In this document: one piece after another, positions 41,835-49,582 of the stretch | Numbering within the stretch: the stretch's first letter is position 1 | Layout: every line of letters starts with the position of its first letter | Notes under the pieces: model-generated | What the model was told of the DNA's origin: nothing | The model's database searches: none | What the model saw: the letters and a program-made list of their open reading frames with translations, nothing else | Assembly (NCBI GenBank): GCA_934130285.1 | Contig: CAKOXT010000002.1 | Span: forward strand, 248,001 to 312,000 | Direction of reading: 5' to 3' | From: an uncultured Clostridia bacterium | GTDB lineage: Bacteria > Bacillota > Clostridia > TANB77 > CAG-508 | Length of the DNA stretch: 64,000 nt | Program-made: the position numbers and the translations under genes

Positions 41835-42488
41835 ATGAAAAGGAAAGTTTTTTTTATTTTAACAATTATATTATTAATTATTAGTGTAACGATTAGTGTT
41901 TGGGCAACATCTAGAAGAGGTTCTAGTGGAAGCGAGGTTAGACAAATTCAAGAAAAATTAAAAAGATGGGGTTATTACTCAGGGAGTGTAGATGGAATTT
42001 ATGGAAGTGGTACAGAAAAAGCTGTAAAGAAATTTCAAAAAGCAAATGGATTAACTGCTGATGGTATTGCAGGAAAGGCTACTTTAAGTGCGATGGGAAT
42101 AACTTCAAAGAGCTCAAGCTCAGGGGGAGGAAACGGTAGTAATGACTTGAATTTATTGAGTAAAGTTGTTTATTCAGAGGCAAGAGGAGAACCATATGTT
42201 GGACAGGTTGCTGTTGCTGCTATTGTTTTAAATAGAGTTTCAAATTCATCTTTTCCAAATACAGTAGCAGGAGTTGTATATCAGTCTGGTGCATTTGATG
42301 CGGTTTCTGATGGACAGATAAATTTAACTCCTGATTCAACAGCTAGAAAGGCAGCTCAAGATGCAATTAATGGTTGGGATCCAACATATGGTTGTATATA
42401 TTATTTTAATCCAAGTACAGCTACAAGTAAGTGGATTTGGTCTAGGCCACAAGTTATAACAATTGGAAAACATATATTTTGTAAATAA
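41835..42488 (+). CDS. sleB: Spore cortex-lytic enzyme, SleB type
   Basis: A signal peptide (about 1-24, ISVWA) leads to a peptidoglycan-binding domain (about 33-88; VRQIQEKLKRWGYY, DGIYGSGTEKAVKKFQ), a Ser/Gly linker and a Hydrolase_2 catalytic domain (108-217; VVYSEARGEPYVGQVAVAAI, Glu115 the likely catalytic acid; YYFNP; IGKHIFCK). SleB is a lytic transglycosylase acting on spore cortex during germination, so the organism is likely spore-forming. The ATG at 41835 follows GGAG; an earlier in-frame ATG at 41787 lacks a good site. ypeB, the usual partner, is not next to it. Confidence 0.9.
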   Translation: MKRKVFFILTIILLIISVTISVWATSRRGSSGSEVRQIQEKLKRWGYYSGSVDGIYGSGTEKAVKKFQKANGLTADGIAGKATLSAMGITSKSSSSGGGNGSNDLNLLSKVVYSEARGEPYVGQVAVAAIVLNRVSNSSFPNTVAGVVYQSGAFDAVSDGQINLTPDSTARKAAQDAINGWDPTYGCIYYFNPSTATSKWIWSRPQVITIGKHIFCK

Positions 42489-42496
42489 AGATTAAT

Positions 42497-43807
42497 TTAT
42501 TCAACTTCACGGAATTCGATGTCTTTTTTAGTATATTTTTCAGGATCAAGACCTACACGGCTACTCATGTACTCAAGTAATATTATTACAATTACGAAAC
42601 TAGAACATCCTATAATGATTGATGCATGAGCAGTGTCTGTGAAAAGAAGTAGCCATGAACCAATGAATGAAATTATTCCTGTTATAATTCCTTCAATTAA
42701 ATTATTTGCTGAGAAAATTTTTATTCTCATAGTGCTGCTTGAAAAGCTACTTAGGTATTGTTTTATTAAAGTGTAATATGGTCCTTTGGCTAAAAATTGA
42801 ATTGCTAACATTAATATAACTATACTTAATTCAACATTATATGGAACGGTTAATACTACCACAAGTCCTGATACTATTATAGAAAATATAAAATAAAGAC
42901 TTAAGTATGTTAATGATTTATTTTTTAATTTTTTGTTTATTTTTGAAGTGTAGGCAGAAGCTATACTTGATAGAAGTTCTAATACTGCAAATATTAAACC
43001 TATGTTTTGAGCAGATACTCCCATTTCAGAAAGTAAGCTTCTTCTATAACTTATAAGTAAATAGATTATTGCCATAAAAATTGCATTAAAATATATAAGT
43101 GATTTCAAACGAGGGGATGAGAAAATAAATTTAAAAGCATTTTTTAAATCACGAATATATTTTTTTAATCCAATTCTTGCATTTTTAATTTTTATATGAT
43201 TTTCATCTGGATTTGTGATGTCTTCAACTTCTATAAACAGATGTGAAAGTATAACAGAAAATAATGTGCATAGTAAACATGCAATTATCGGAATGTTAGG
43301 ATTAATATTATATAAGAATCCAGATGCTCCACATGAAAGAGCTTCTAATACATAGTAGGCGGCAGAACTTTTTCCATCAATTTTAGAAAATATTTTTTGC
43401 TTTTTATTTGATTTAGGTAAAGAGTCATATACTAGGTTAGATTCACACAGATTTTTTAGTACAAATCCTAATGCCATAAATATATTTCCGATGATCATTA
43501 TATACATAGAGTGGCAACCTAGAACAAAAAGAACATATATAAAAAGTGCTAAGTTTCCTACAATTAATCCTGTTCTTTTATTTGTTTTTTCTACAAACAA
43601 TGTTGCTGGAATTTGTAACAAAACTTTGAAGAATGGAAAAAAGGAGTCTGCAAAGATAATTTCTGCTGCAGACAAACCTTTATATGCATTCAAAAACATG
43701 AATGAAATAGCATAGTAAAATAATAGATCCCATGAAAAAGTTTTGTATAAAAAATATAATTTAAGATTATGTTTTTTATTTTTTTCTAGTGTATTAGTTT
43801 TACTCAT
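42497..43807 (-). CDS. MFS family transporter
   Basis: The 436-residue protein has about 12 membrane segments with the family's typical cytoplasmic middle loop (around residues 195-225, rich in Lys/Asn). Early segments include FMFLNAYKGLSAAEIIFADSF, and TNKRTGLIVGNLA resembles the loop 2-3 MFS signature, giving a family call only. The substrate is unknown. It lies 42 bases downstream of the L,D-transpeptidase gene on the same strand with AAAGGAGAAAT before its ATG, so co-transcription is likely. Its stop is eight bases from that of the convergent sleB. Confidence 0.85.
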   Translation of the reverse strand: MSKTNTLEKNKKHNLKLYFLYKTFSWDLLFYYAISFMFLNAYKGLSAAEIIFADSFFPFFKVLLQIPATLFVEKTNKRTGLIVGNLALFIYVLFVLGCHSMYIMIIGNIFMALGFVLKNLCESNLVYDSLPKSNKKQKIFSKIDGKSSAAYYVLEALSCGASGFLYNINPNIPIIACLLCTLFSVILSHLFIEVEDITNPDENHIKIKNARIGLKKYIRDLKNAFKFIFSSPRLKSLIYFNAIFMAIIYLLISYRRSLLSEMGVSAQNIGLIFAVLELLSSIASAYTSKINKKLKNKSLTYLSLYFIFSIIVSGLVVVLTVPYNVELSIVILMLAIQFLAKGPYYTLIKQYLSSFSSSTMRIKIFSANNLIEGIITGIISFIGSWLLLFTDTAHASIIIGCSSFVIVIILLEYMSSRVGLDPEKYTKKDIEFREVE

Positions 43808-43849
43808 TAATTTCTCCTTTGTTTATTTGTTTGATTTTATATGTTTATT

Positions 43850-45184
43850 TTATACATTTTCAGAAGTTGATTCTGATGAAGATTCAGAATTTTTACCTGT
43901 ATCAGGATTTTCATCTTTACCAGTGTCTGGTGAAGGTGTAGGTTCTTTATTTGGATCTTTATTTTCTCCGGAATCTTCGCCTGGATTTGGTTTTTCTGTT
44001 TCTTCTGGTGTTGGTGAAGGTGTTTGGTCTGGCTTTGGACTTTCTGATGGAGTAGTTGATGGTTCAGGTGAAGGTGTTGGCTCTACATAATTTCTCCATG
44101 GATTGTTGGCCACTGGATCAGTTGGGTCATAATTTCTACAAGTTTCATTTGAAGAAATTTTTGCAGCAGATGGCTTAGCTACATTTAATGTTGTGCAGAA
44201 TTCTACGTAGCAGCCGCTTGCACAATTTTCGTAAATCCATTTTGCGTCTGCGACAGTAAGTCTAACACAGCCAGCAGATGCTGATGTTCCTAATTTATCA
44301 TATTCCCAATATTCGAGTGAATCTGGCTGGTAATTTCTTAAATAAGGTACAGAGTGGAATAGAATATTTCCTGTTATTCTTGTACAGTATTGACCATATA
44401 CTCCGCCAAATAGTGGAAGCCATCTGTATTTGTAATTTAATTTGTAAACACCACCTCTTGGAGTGGCTGTACCAGTTGAGCATACCATTGTTTTTACTAG
44501 ATTATTGTAATCTCCTGAATCATCTTTTGTATATATTGCAACTATATTTGATGTATATGAAATTCTAATATAGTACTTAGGTCCGTTAGCGTGTTTTTCT
44601 TTATTTAGATCAACTTTTGTATCAACTGCATCTTCAGCAATATCCCAACTGTTATCTTCTTGGTAATTGCTATTTATTACTGTTATTGAATTTTGTAGAT
44701 TTTCTGCATCAAGTTTTGATAGAGCAACTAGATCCTCATTTGATGTTGTGATTTCAAAACCATTTTCGGTTAATGTACCTGTTTCATAATCTTTTATATT
44801 TGAAGTTGTTTCTTCAAAAGCTGGATCTTCTAAAGATATAATTATGAATGTTTTTTCGATATTGTTTTGATTATCTGTAGGAATTTTAGTTATTTCTGTA
44901 TCTGCAGTTTTAGGTGATGTAATTTTACTAAGTTCTGTTATATTTTCAAATATTGCAAATTTTGTTCCAACTTCTAATCCTTTTGAATCTAAATTTAGAA
45001 TGATATTTTGTTTTGCAGGGGAAATTTCATTTTCTTTTTGAGATGTTTGGATAGTTTGAGTTGGTATGGCGTTTTTTTTATGTTGATATAGTAAAATACT
45101 AATTATAATAATTGCTACTAAGATAAATAATATAGTAATACTTAGAGTTTTGTGATTTTTTAAAAAGTTAATTGGTTTATTCAT
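43850..45184 (-). CDS. L,D-transpeptidase (YkuD domain) with proline-rich tail
   Basis: The protein (444 residues) has an N-terminal membrane anchor (about 12-33), a long extracellular stretch (34-200), then the YkuD catalytic domain (about 204-335) with HSVPY (His277) and SASAGCVRL (Cys306 nucleophile). L,D-transpeptidases form 3-3 crosslinks in peptidoglycan or attach proteins. The C-terminus is a low-complexity Pro/Ser/Glu/Thr/Asn tail of about 80 residues, perhaps a wall-spanning spacer. AAAGGAG stands before ATG 45184; an in-frame ATG 30 bases earlier lacks one. It has an extended -10 promoter, divergent from yqeG. Confidence 0.9.
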   Translation of the reverse strand: MNKPINFLKNHKTLSITILFILVAIIIISILLYQHKKNAIPTQTIQTSQKENEISPAKQNIILNLDSKGLEVGTKFAIFENITELSKITSPKTADTEITKIPTDNQNNIEKTFIIISLEDPAFEETTSNIKDYETGTLTENGFEITTSNEDLVALSKLDAENLQNSITVINSNYQEDNSWDIAEDAVDTKVDLNKEKHANGPKYYIRISYTSNIVAIYTKDDSGDYNNLVKTMVCSTGTATPRGGVYKLNYKYRWLPLFGGVYGQYCTRITGNILFHSVPYLRNYQPDSLEYWEYDKLGTSASAGCVRLTVADAKWIYENCASGCYVEFCTTLNVAKPSAAKISSNETCRNYDPTDPVANNPWRNYVEPTPSPEPSTTPSESPKPDQTPSPTPEETEKPNPGEDSGENKDPNKEPTPSPDTGKDENPDTGKNSESSSESTSENV

Positions 45185-45223
45185 TTTTTCTCCTTTAGAT
45201 TTTATAAAATTCATTTATAAAAA

Positions 45224-45252
45224 ATTATAACATATAGGATAAATGAAAACAA
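45224..45252 (-). promoter_or_regulatory. Promoter of the L,D-transpeptidase gene
   Basis: On the minus strand TTGTTT (45252-45247), 17 bases, then TATAAT (45229-45224) preceded by TGT, an extended -10. Confidence 0.65.
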
Positions 45253-45285
45253 ATAAAAATATGAATATATTATGTATTTTATAAA

Positions 45286-45317
45286 TTGACAAAAAGTAAA
45301 CATATTGATAATATAAT
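45286..45317 (+). promoter_or_regulatory. Promoter of the yqeG operon
   Basis: A consensus TTGACA (45286-45291) is followed by overlapping -10 candidates: TAATAT with a 17-base spacer and TATAAT (45312-45317) with 20. It is divergent from the L,D-transpeptidase promoter. Confidence 0.5.
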
Positions 45318-45338
45318 GATGATAATTGGAGGAAAAAA

Positions 45339-45839
45339 ATGAATGTTTATCCAGATTTATATTTAAATAGTGTAATTGATATAAATGCTACATTACTAAA
45401 GAAAAATAAGCTTGAAGCATTGATATTGGATGTTGATAATACACTTATTGACTATTATAAAAATTTAATTGATGGTGCTGAAGATTGGTGCGAAAATTTA
45501 AAAAGTGAAGGTATAAAGTGTATTATTTTATCAAATAGTAATAAAAAAGAAAAAGTTGAAACAGTTGCTAAAAAATTGGGAATAAAATATGTAATGTTTG
45601 CTAAAAAGCCTTTGAAATCAGGATTTAAAAGAGCACTGGAAAAATTAGAGATGAAACCAGAACAAGTTGCTGTTGTTGGAGATCAGATATTTACAGATGT
45701 TGTTGGAGCTAAAAGAATGAAAATGTTTTCTATTTTAGTAAAGCAGGTAGGAGAAAAAGATATATTCATTACAAAAGTAAAAAGACCTATAGAAAATGCT
45801 ATAATAAAAAAATACTTAAGAGAGAAGGGTAAAAAGTAA
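45339..45839 (+). CDS. yqeG: YqeG family HAD-IIIA phosphatase
   Basis: YqeG proteins are HAD-superfamily phosphatases; family members are annotated as phosphatidylglycerophosphate phosphatases of unclear substrate in bacteria. The motif I block LILDVDNTLIDY (about residues 28-39), motif II ILSNSN (about 64-69), Lys in FAKKPLK and motif III VVGDQIFTDVVGA (about 111-123) are intact, and the length of 166 residues is standard. AATTGGAGG precedes the ATG. It heads a run with prepilin peptidase, aminopeptidase P and efp; the peptidase ATG is two bases after its stop. Confidence 0.93.
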   Translation: MNVYPDLYLNSVIDINATLLKKNKLEALILDVDNTLIDYYKNLIDGAEDWCENLKSEGIKCIILSNSNKKEKVETVAKKLGIKYVMFAKKPLKSGFKRALEKLEMKPEQVAVVGDQIFTDVVGAKRMKMFSILVKQVGEKDIFITKVKRPIENAIIKKYLREKGKK

Positions 45840-45840
45840 A

Positions 45841-46617
45841 ATGTATTTTAATAATATACATATATTAGTTTATTTGTTTATTGGTTTATTAGGCTGTGTA
45901 GTTGGACAGGCTATTGGCTTAGCAAATGAAAGATTGATGAATCACGAAAGAATTATAGAAAAAGGATCTTTGAAAAAATTTAAAGATGAATTTGTACCTC
46001 ATTATGGATTAATGACAGTTATGTTTATTTTGTATGCAGGTATTGTATATGTAACTGGAATTGACAAGTCAAATTGGTATGCAAATATAAAATTAATTAG
46101 TTATTTGATTTTGTTACCTCTATTGGTATCAGCTTTTATAATTGATTTGAAAAAGCAAATAATTCCTAATAGATTAGTTTTAACAATTTTTGAAGCAGGA
46201 TTGTTAATTACTTTCTTTGAAGGAATTAATAGCCCAACAGGTATGACGTTGGCATTGAATAGATTTGAAGGAATGGCTGCTGGTGCTGGAATTTTCCTAA
46301 TAATAACATTACTTGGTGGACTTATAGCAGGAAAAGAAGCTATGGGAATGGGTGATGTTAAACTAATGGGAGCATTAGGATTATTCTTTGGGTTTAGGAA
46401 TATTATTTCAATTTCAGTTTTATCTTTTTTATTAGGTGCAATAATTAGTTTATTTTTATTAATTTCTAAAATAAAAAAGACAGATGAATATATTCCATTT
46501 GGACCATTTATTGTTGCTTCTGCAATTTTAGCAATGGTTATACCAGAACAAGTTTTATTTGCTCAGTTGTGGATGTTCTTTTCTGGTCAATGGATTATAA
46601 ATAAATTCTTACAATAA
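45841..46617 (+). CDS. Type IV prepilin-peptidase-like A24 membrane protease lacking the methylase domain
   Basis: The 258-residue protein has seven or eight membrane helices and the two aspartates of the A24 family: FIIDLKKQIIPNRL (Asp about 101) and the GMGDVKLMGALG motif (Asp about 178). The cysteine-rich cytoplasmic methylase domain of full-length PilD/ComC is missing, and the N-terminal part (GQAIGLANERLMNHERIIEK) is diverged. No pilin or secretion genes appear nearby, so the substrate is unknown. It starts two bases after the yqeG stop, suggesting coupling. Confidence 0.87.
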   Translation: MYFNNIHILVYLFIGLLGCVVGQAIGLANERLMNHERIIEKGSLKKFKDEFVPHYGLMTVMFILYAGIVYVTGIDKSNWYANIKLISYLILLPLLVSAFIIDLKKQIIPNRLVLTIFEAGLLITFFEGINSPTGMTLALNRFEGMAAGAGIFLIITLLGGLIAGKEAMGMGDVKLMGALGLFFGFRNIISISVLSFLLGAIISLFLLISKIKKTDEYIPFGPFIVASAILAMVIPEQVLFAQLWMFFSGQWIINKFLQ

Positions 46618-46657
46618 AGTGCAGATAATAAAATGAAAAAGGGGGATACTATTTTTT

Positions 46658-47722
46658 ATGAATATTAAAATTAAATGGCTTAGAGATAGATTGAGAACTC
46701 AAAATTTACAAGGCATGATAGTTTCAAATCCGGTTAATATTAAGTATTTAACAGGCATTGAAGCTGAGGGTGTTCTTCTAATAACGTTAAAAGAAAATTT
46801 TTTCATAACAGATAGTAGGTATGTTGAAGCGGTTAATACAATATTAACTATTGAAGATGAAATTTTGGTAAATGATAAGAAGAATTTAACTAAAGATGAT
46901 TATGCTGCATTTTTTATGTTTTGTGAAAATGTTGGTTTTGAGGAAAATTTTGTTACTTATGCAGAATATAAAGATTTGCTTCAAAGATATAGAGTTAATC
47001 TTATGGAAACAGAGCATATAATAGAAGCACAAAGAATTATAAAAGATGAACGTGAAATAAAATATATAGAAAAAGCTTGTGAAATAACAGATAAATGTTT
47101 TGAACATTTACAACATTTTATAAAGATTGGAATGAGTGAGAAAGAAATTGCTTTTGAAATTGAAAGATTTTTTAAAACGAATGGAGCAGAAGGAGTTTCA
47201 TTTGACCCAATTGTTGCATCTGGACACAATTCTTCAATGCCACATGCAGTTCCTGGAAATAGGAAGATAAAAGATGGGGATATTATATTAATTGATATGG
47301 GGTGTAAATATCAAGGATATTGTTCAGATATGACCAGAATGATATTTGTTAATTATATGGAAGATGAATTTAAGGAACCTTATGAGATTTGTTTAAAAAA
47401 TAATGAAATGAGTGAAAAGGACATAAAAGATGGAAAAAATATGAAAGCAATAGCTCAGAATTCAAATATTGATTTGAAACAAAATGGATTTGTACCACTA
47501 CATTCTTTAGGACATGGAGTTGGTTTGAATATTCATGAAGAACCGTTTTTCGGAATAGTTTATGATCAGCCTTTAAAAGAAAATATGGTTGTTACGATTG
47601 AACCGGGAGTATATAAACCAGGCCAATTTGGTATTAGAATAGAAGATACTTTGCTTGTAACAAAATTGGGCTCACAAAAATTAACTAGATCACCAAAAGA
47701 GCCAACAATTATACATGTATAG
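46658..47722 (+). CDS. Xaa-Pro aminopeptidase/dipeptidase (M24 family)
   Basis: M24 peptidases remove an N-terminal residue before proline using a dimetal site. The N-terminal creatinase-like domain (about 1-125, SNPVNIKYLTGIEAEGVLLI) precedes the pita-bread catalytic domain. Metal ligands seen: Asp213 (DMGCKY), Asp224 (CSDMTR), His286 (LGHGVG), and Glu in TIEPGVY and RIEDTLLV. The 354-residue length is normal. Neighbour efp downstream is the standard pairing in Firmicutes. The gene comes 40 bases after the prepilin-peptidase gene with GGGGGA before its ATG. Confidence 0.93.
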   Translation: MNIKIKWLRDRLRTQNLQGMIVSNPVNIKYLTGIEAEGVLLITLKENFFITDSRYVEAVNTILTIEDEILVNDKKNLTKDDYAAFFMFCENVGFEENFVTYAEYKDLLQRYRVNLMETEHIIEAQRIIKDEREIKYIEKACEITDKCFEHLQHFIKIGMSEKEIAFEIERFFKTNGAEGVSFDPIVASGHNSSMPHAVPGNRKIKDGDIILIDMGCKYQGYCSDMTRMIFVNYMEDEFKEPYEICLKNNEMSEKDIKDGKNMKAIAQNSNIDLKQNGFVPLHSLGHGVGLNIHEEPFFGIVYDQPLKENMVVTIEPGVYKPGQFGIRIEDTLLVTKLGSQKLTRSPKEPTIIHV

Positions 47723-47753
47723 AATAAAAAGTTAATGAAAATGTCGCAAACAC

Positions 47754-47782
47754 TTGATTTTATGCATAAAATATAGTAATAT
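47754..47782 (+). promoter_or_regulatory. Possible promoter of efp
   Basis: TTGATT (47754-47759) with TAATAT (47777-47782) at 17 bases; a weak match in the 125-base gap before efp. Confidence 0.35.
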
Positions 47783-47847
47783 ATTAAAAGACTTTTAAAA
47801 TATGAAGTAAAAAATTAAAATTAAATATAAATAAGGGAGGAATAACA

Positions 47848-48414
47848 ATGGCAGAGGTATACATGGCAGGAGATTTAAGAAACGGAACAACATTTGAAAT
47901 GGATGGTTCTGTATATAAAGTTGTTGAATTTCAACACGTAAAACCAGGAAAAGGAGCTGCTTTCGTAAGAACAAAATTAAAAAATGTAATCAATGGATCT
48001 GTTTTAGAAAAAACATTCAATCCATCAGAAAAATTACAAGGTGCAGAAATTGAAAAAAGAGATATGCAATATCTTTACAATGATGAAGACTTGTATTATT
48101 TCATGGATAATGAAACATATGAGCAAATGCCTCTTAACAAAGAGCAAATTGGTGATGCTTTAAAATTCATTAAAGAAAATATGACTTGTAAAATACTTTC
48201 ATTCAAAGGAAAAGTATTTGCAGTTGAACCACCAATGTTTGTTGAATTAGAAGTTACATATACTGAACCTGGATTTAGTGGAAACACAACAACAACTTCT
48301 GGAAAACCAGCAACTCTTGAAAATGGATATGAAATATCAGTACCTTTATTTGTTAATATAGGTGATGTTATAAGAATTGATACTAGAACTGGTGAGTACA
48401 TGGAAAGAATTTAG
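47848..48414 (+). CDS. efp: Elongation factor P
   Basis: EF-P relieves ribosome stalling at proline-rich sequences. The tip loop reads HVKPGKGAAF (about residues 30-39), with Lys35 at the position that is modified in many bacteria. Three beta-barrel domains and the C-terminal signature (EPGFSGNTTTTSGKPATLENGYEI region, about 141-164; DVIRIDTRTGEY) are complete. The 188-residue length is usual. AAGGGAGG lies ahead of the ATG. The proline-rich tail of the L,D-transpeptidase is the sort of sequence EF-P would help translate. Confidence 0.97.
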   Translation: MAEVYMAGDLRNGTTFEMDGSVYKVVEFQHVKPGKGAAFVRTKLKNVINGSVLEKTFNPSEKLQGAEIEKRDMQYLYNDEDLYYFMDNETYEQMPLNKEQIGDALKFIKENMTCKILSFKGKVFAVEPPMFVELEVTYTEPGFSGNTTTTSGKPATLENGYEISVPLFVNIGDVIRIDTRTGEYMERI

Positions 48415-48434
48415 TCAGAAGGAGACTTAAGTTA

Positions 48435-48845
48435 GTGTCAAATTTAGAAGAGCAATATCAAAAGATGATTGAAACTTTAGAGAACACAATTAAAGATAAA
48501 GAAGCTTTGGAAAAGGCAAAAGAGCAACTTGATGATATTGTGTCTATCGTAGTTGATGATTGTTCACATGTATTAGATGTATATGATGAAAAGATTAAAT
48601 CTATCGAAAATAGAAATTTAGATTATGAAATGAGAATTTCTGTTTTAGAAGAAAAATTAAAATATTTTGAAAAAATGGTTGAATTAGAAGATTATGATTT
48701 TTTCATAACGTGTCCTTATTGTGGATTTGAATTTCAAACTGATTATGATGAGGAAATAGAGGAGATTATTTGTCCTGAGTGTGGGCAAAGCTTTGATATT
48801 GATTGGGATGATGAAGATGATTCAACTGATAGACCAGAAAATTAA
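48435..48845 (+). CDS. Coiled-coil protein with C-terminal zinc ribbon (CD1247-like)
   Basis: The 136-residue protein begins with a charged helical region (about 1-80, LEEQYQKMIETLENTIKDKE) that is likely coiled coil, then an acidic zinc ribbon with CPYCGFEF (about 95-102) and CPECGQSF (about 117-124). The tail is very acidic. This arrangement and the place after efp resemble the family called CD1247 N-terminal domain proteins in Clostridia; function unknown. The start is GTG at 48435, after AAGGAGA, and is the only candidate near a site. The last bases overlap the end of the convergent M23 gene. Confidence 0.78.
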   Translation: MSNLEEQYQKMIETLENTIKDKEALEKAKEQLDDIVSIVVDDCSHVLDVYDEKIKSIENRNLDYEMRISVLEEKLKYFEKMVELEDYDFFITCPYCGFEFQTDYDEEIEEIICPECGQSFDIDWDDEDDSTDRPEN

Positions 48846-49410
48846 AAATAGTTTAATGGATTGACGGCTTTGCCGTCTTTTTTTATAGTTAGATGCAAAT
48901 GGCATCCTGTTGTGGCTCCATTTGTTGGATTTCCGTTTGGAATCTTTATATGGATTTCCAATGACGTTATATACGTATTTTGGTCCAACATAAGCTATTA
49001 TTGAATTACTAGAAATTGATTGACCAACCGAATAGAGAAAATTGGGAGAAATATGACAATATGATGCAGTGATAATGTCATTTTGCACTGTTATTGTATA
49101 TCCTCCTGCACCTTTGAATCCGTGTAAATATAACTTTGCCAGGAAAACATGTGTGGATTGGTGTGCCTTCTGAAGCAGCAATATCAAGACCTGAGTGGTA
49201 TGATGATGCACCTCCAGTTGGAGATTTTCTTGGACCAAATGGTGATGTGATGTTCTTATTTCCGGGAAGTGGCCAGTTGAATTTGTTTGAATTAAATGTT
49301 TCATTAGTGCTATTTATGAAAGAACTTTGTGAGTATTTTAGAGTAAATATTGATATAAAGATTAATATGATTGTTATGAGAGAAAATGATTTAAAAAAAG
49401 AGCTGTACAT
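48842..49410 (-). pseudogene. M23 family peptidase gene with two single-base insertions
   Basis: The reading starts at ATG 49410 after AAAGGAATTT: membrane anchor, then WPLPGNKNITSPFGPR and YHSGLDIAA (zinc ligands His and Asp). Near 49122 an extra base (ACACGG where ACAGG would keep frame) shifts the frame; the continuation GAGGYTITVQNDIITASYCHIS lies in the next frame. Near 48939 a second extra base (TTCCAAACGG) shifts again into GNPTNGATTGCHLHLTIKK (the third zinc site, HLH) and DGKAVNPLNYF, ending at TAA. Removing both bases gives a full peptidoglycan endopeptidase. The upstream promoter is intact. Recent decay or assembly error are both possible. Confidence 0.85.
48863..48884 (+). terminator. 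Terminator after the zinc-ribbon gene, inside the M23 coding end
   Basis: GACGGC (48863-48868) and GCCGTC (48872-48877) with TTT loop, followed by T7. The same bases encode DGKAV of the opposite-strand M23 peptidase. Confidence 0.8.
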
Positions 49411-49448
49411 AGAAATTCCTTTCTGGTATAGCCCTTTTATTTTTTGTG

Positions 49449-49477
49449 ATTATATATTGATAGCTAAAAAATGTCAA
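49449..49477 (-). promoter_or_regulatory. Consensus promoter of the M23 gene
   Basis: On the minus strand TTGACA (49477-49472), 17 bases, TATAAT (49454-49449): a perfect sigma-A consensus. Confidence 0.8.
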
Positions 49478-49521
49478 GAATAAAATGGAAAAAATTACAA
49501 AGAATTAATAGGCGTTTTATA

Positions 49522-49550
49522 TTGATATTTTGAGATTGCTTTAGTATAAT
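49522..49550 (+). promoter_or_regulatory. Promoter of the GH25 lysozyme gene
   Basis: TTGATA (49522-49527), 17 bases, TATAAT (49545-49550), 33 bases before the ATG. It is divergent from the M23 promoter. Confidence 0.75.
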
Positions 49551-49582
49551 TTTGTGTAGATGATAAAAAAGGAGAGAAACAA

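Noticed and set aside
43743..44090. Plus-strand open frame with Ser/Gly/Val-rich translation
   Set aside because: It is the antisense of the proline-rich low-complexity tail of the L,D-transpeptidase and lacks a ribosome binding site.
49136..49483. Plus-strand open frame opposite the M23 gene
   Set aside because: It has no ribosome binding site and its bases are explained by the M23 peptidase motifs on the minus strand, including the promoter and start of that gene.
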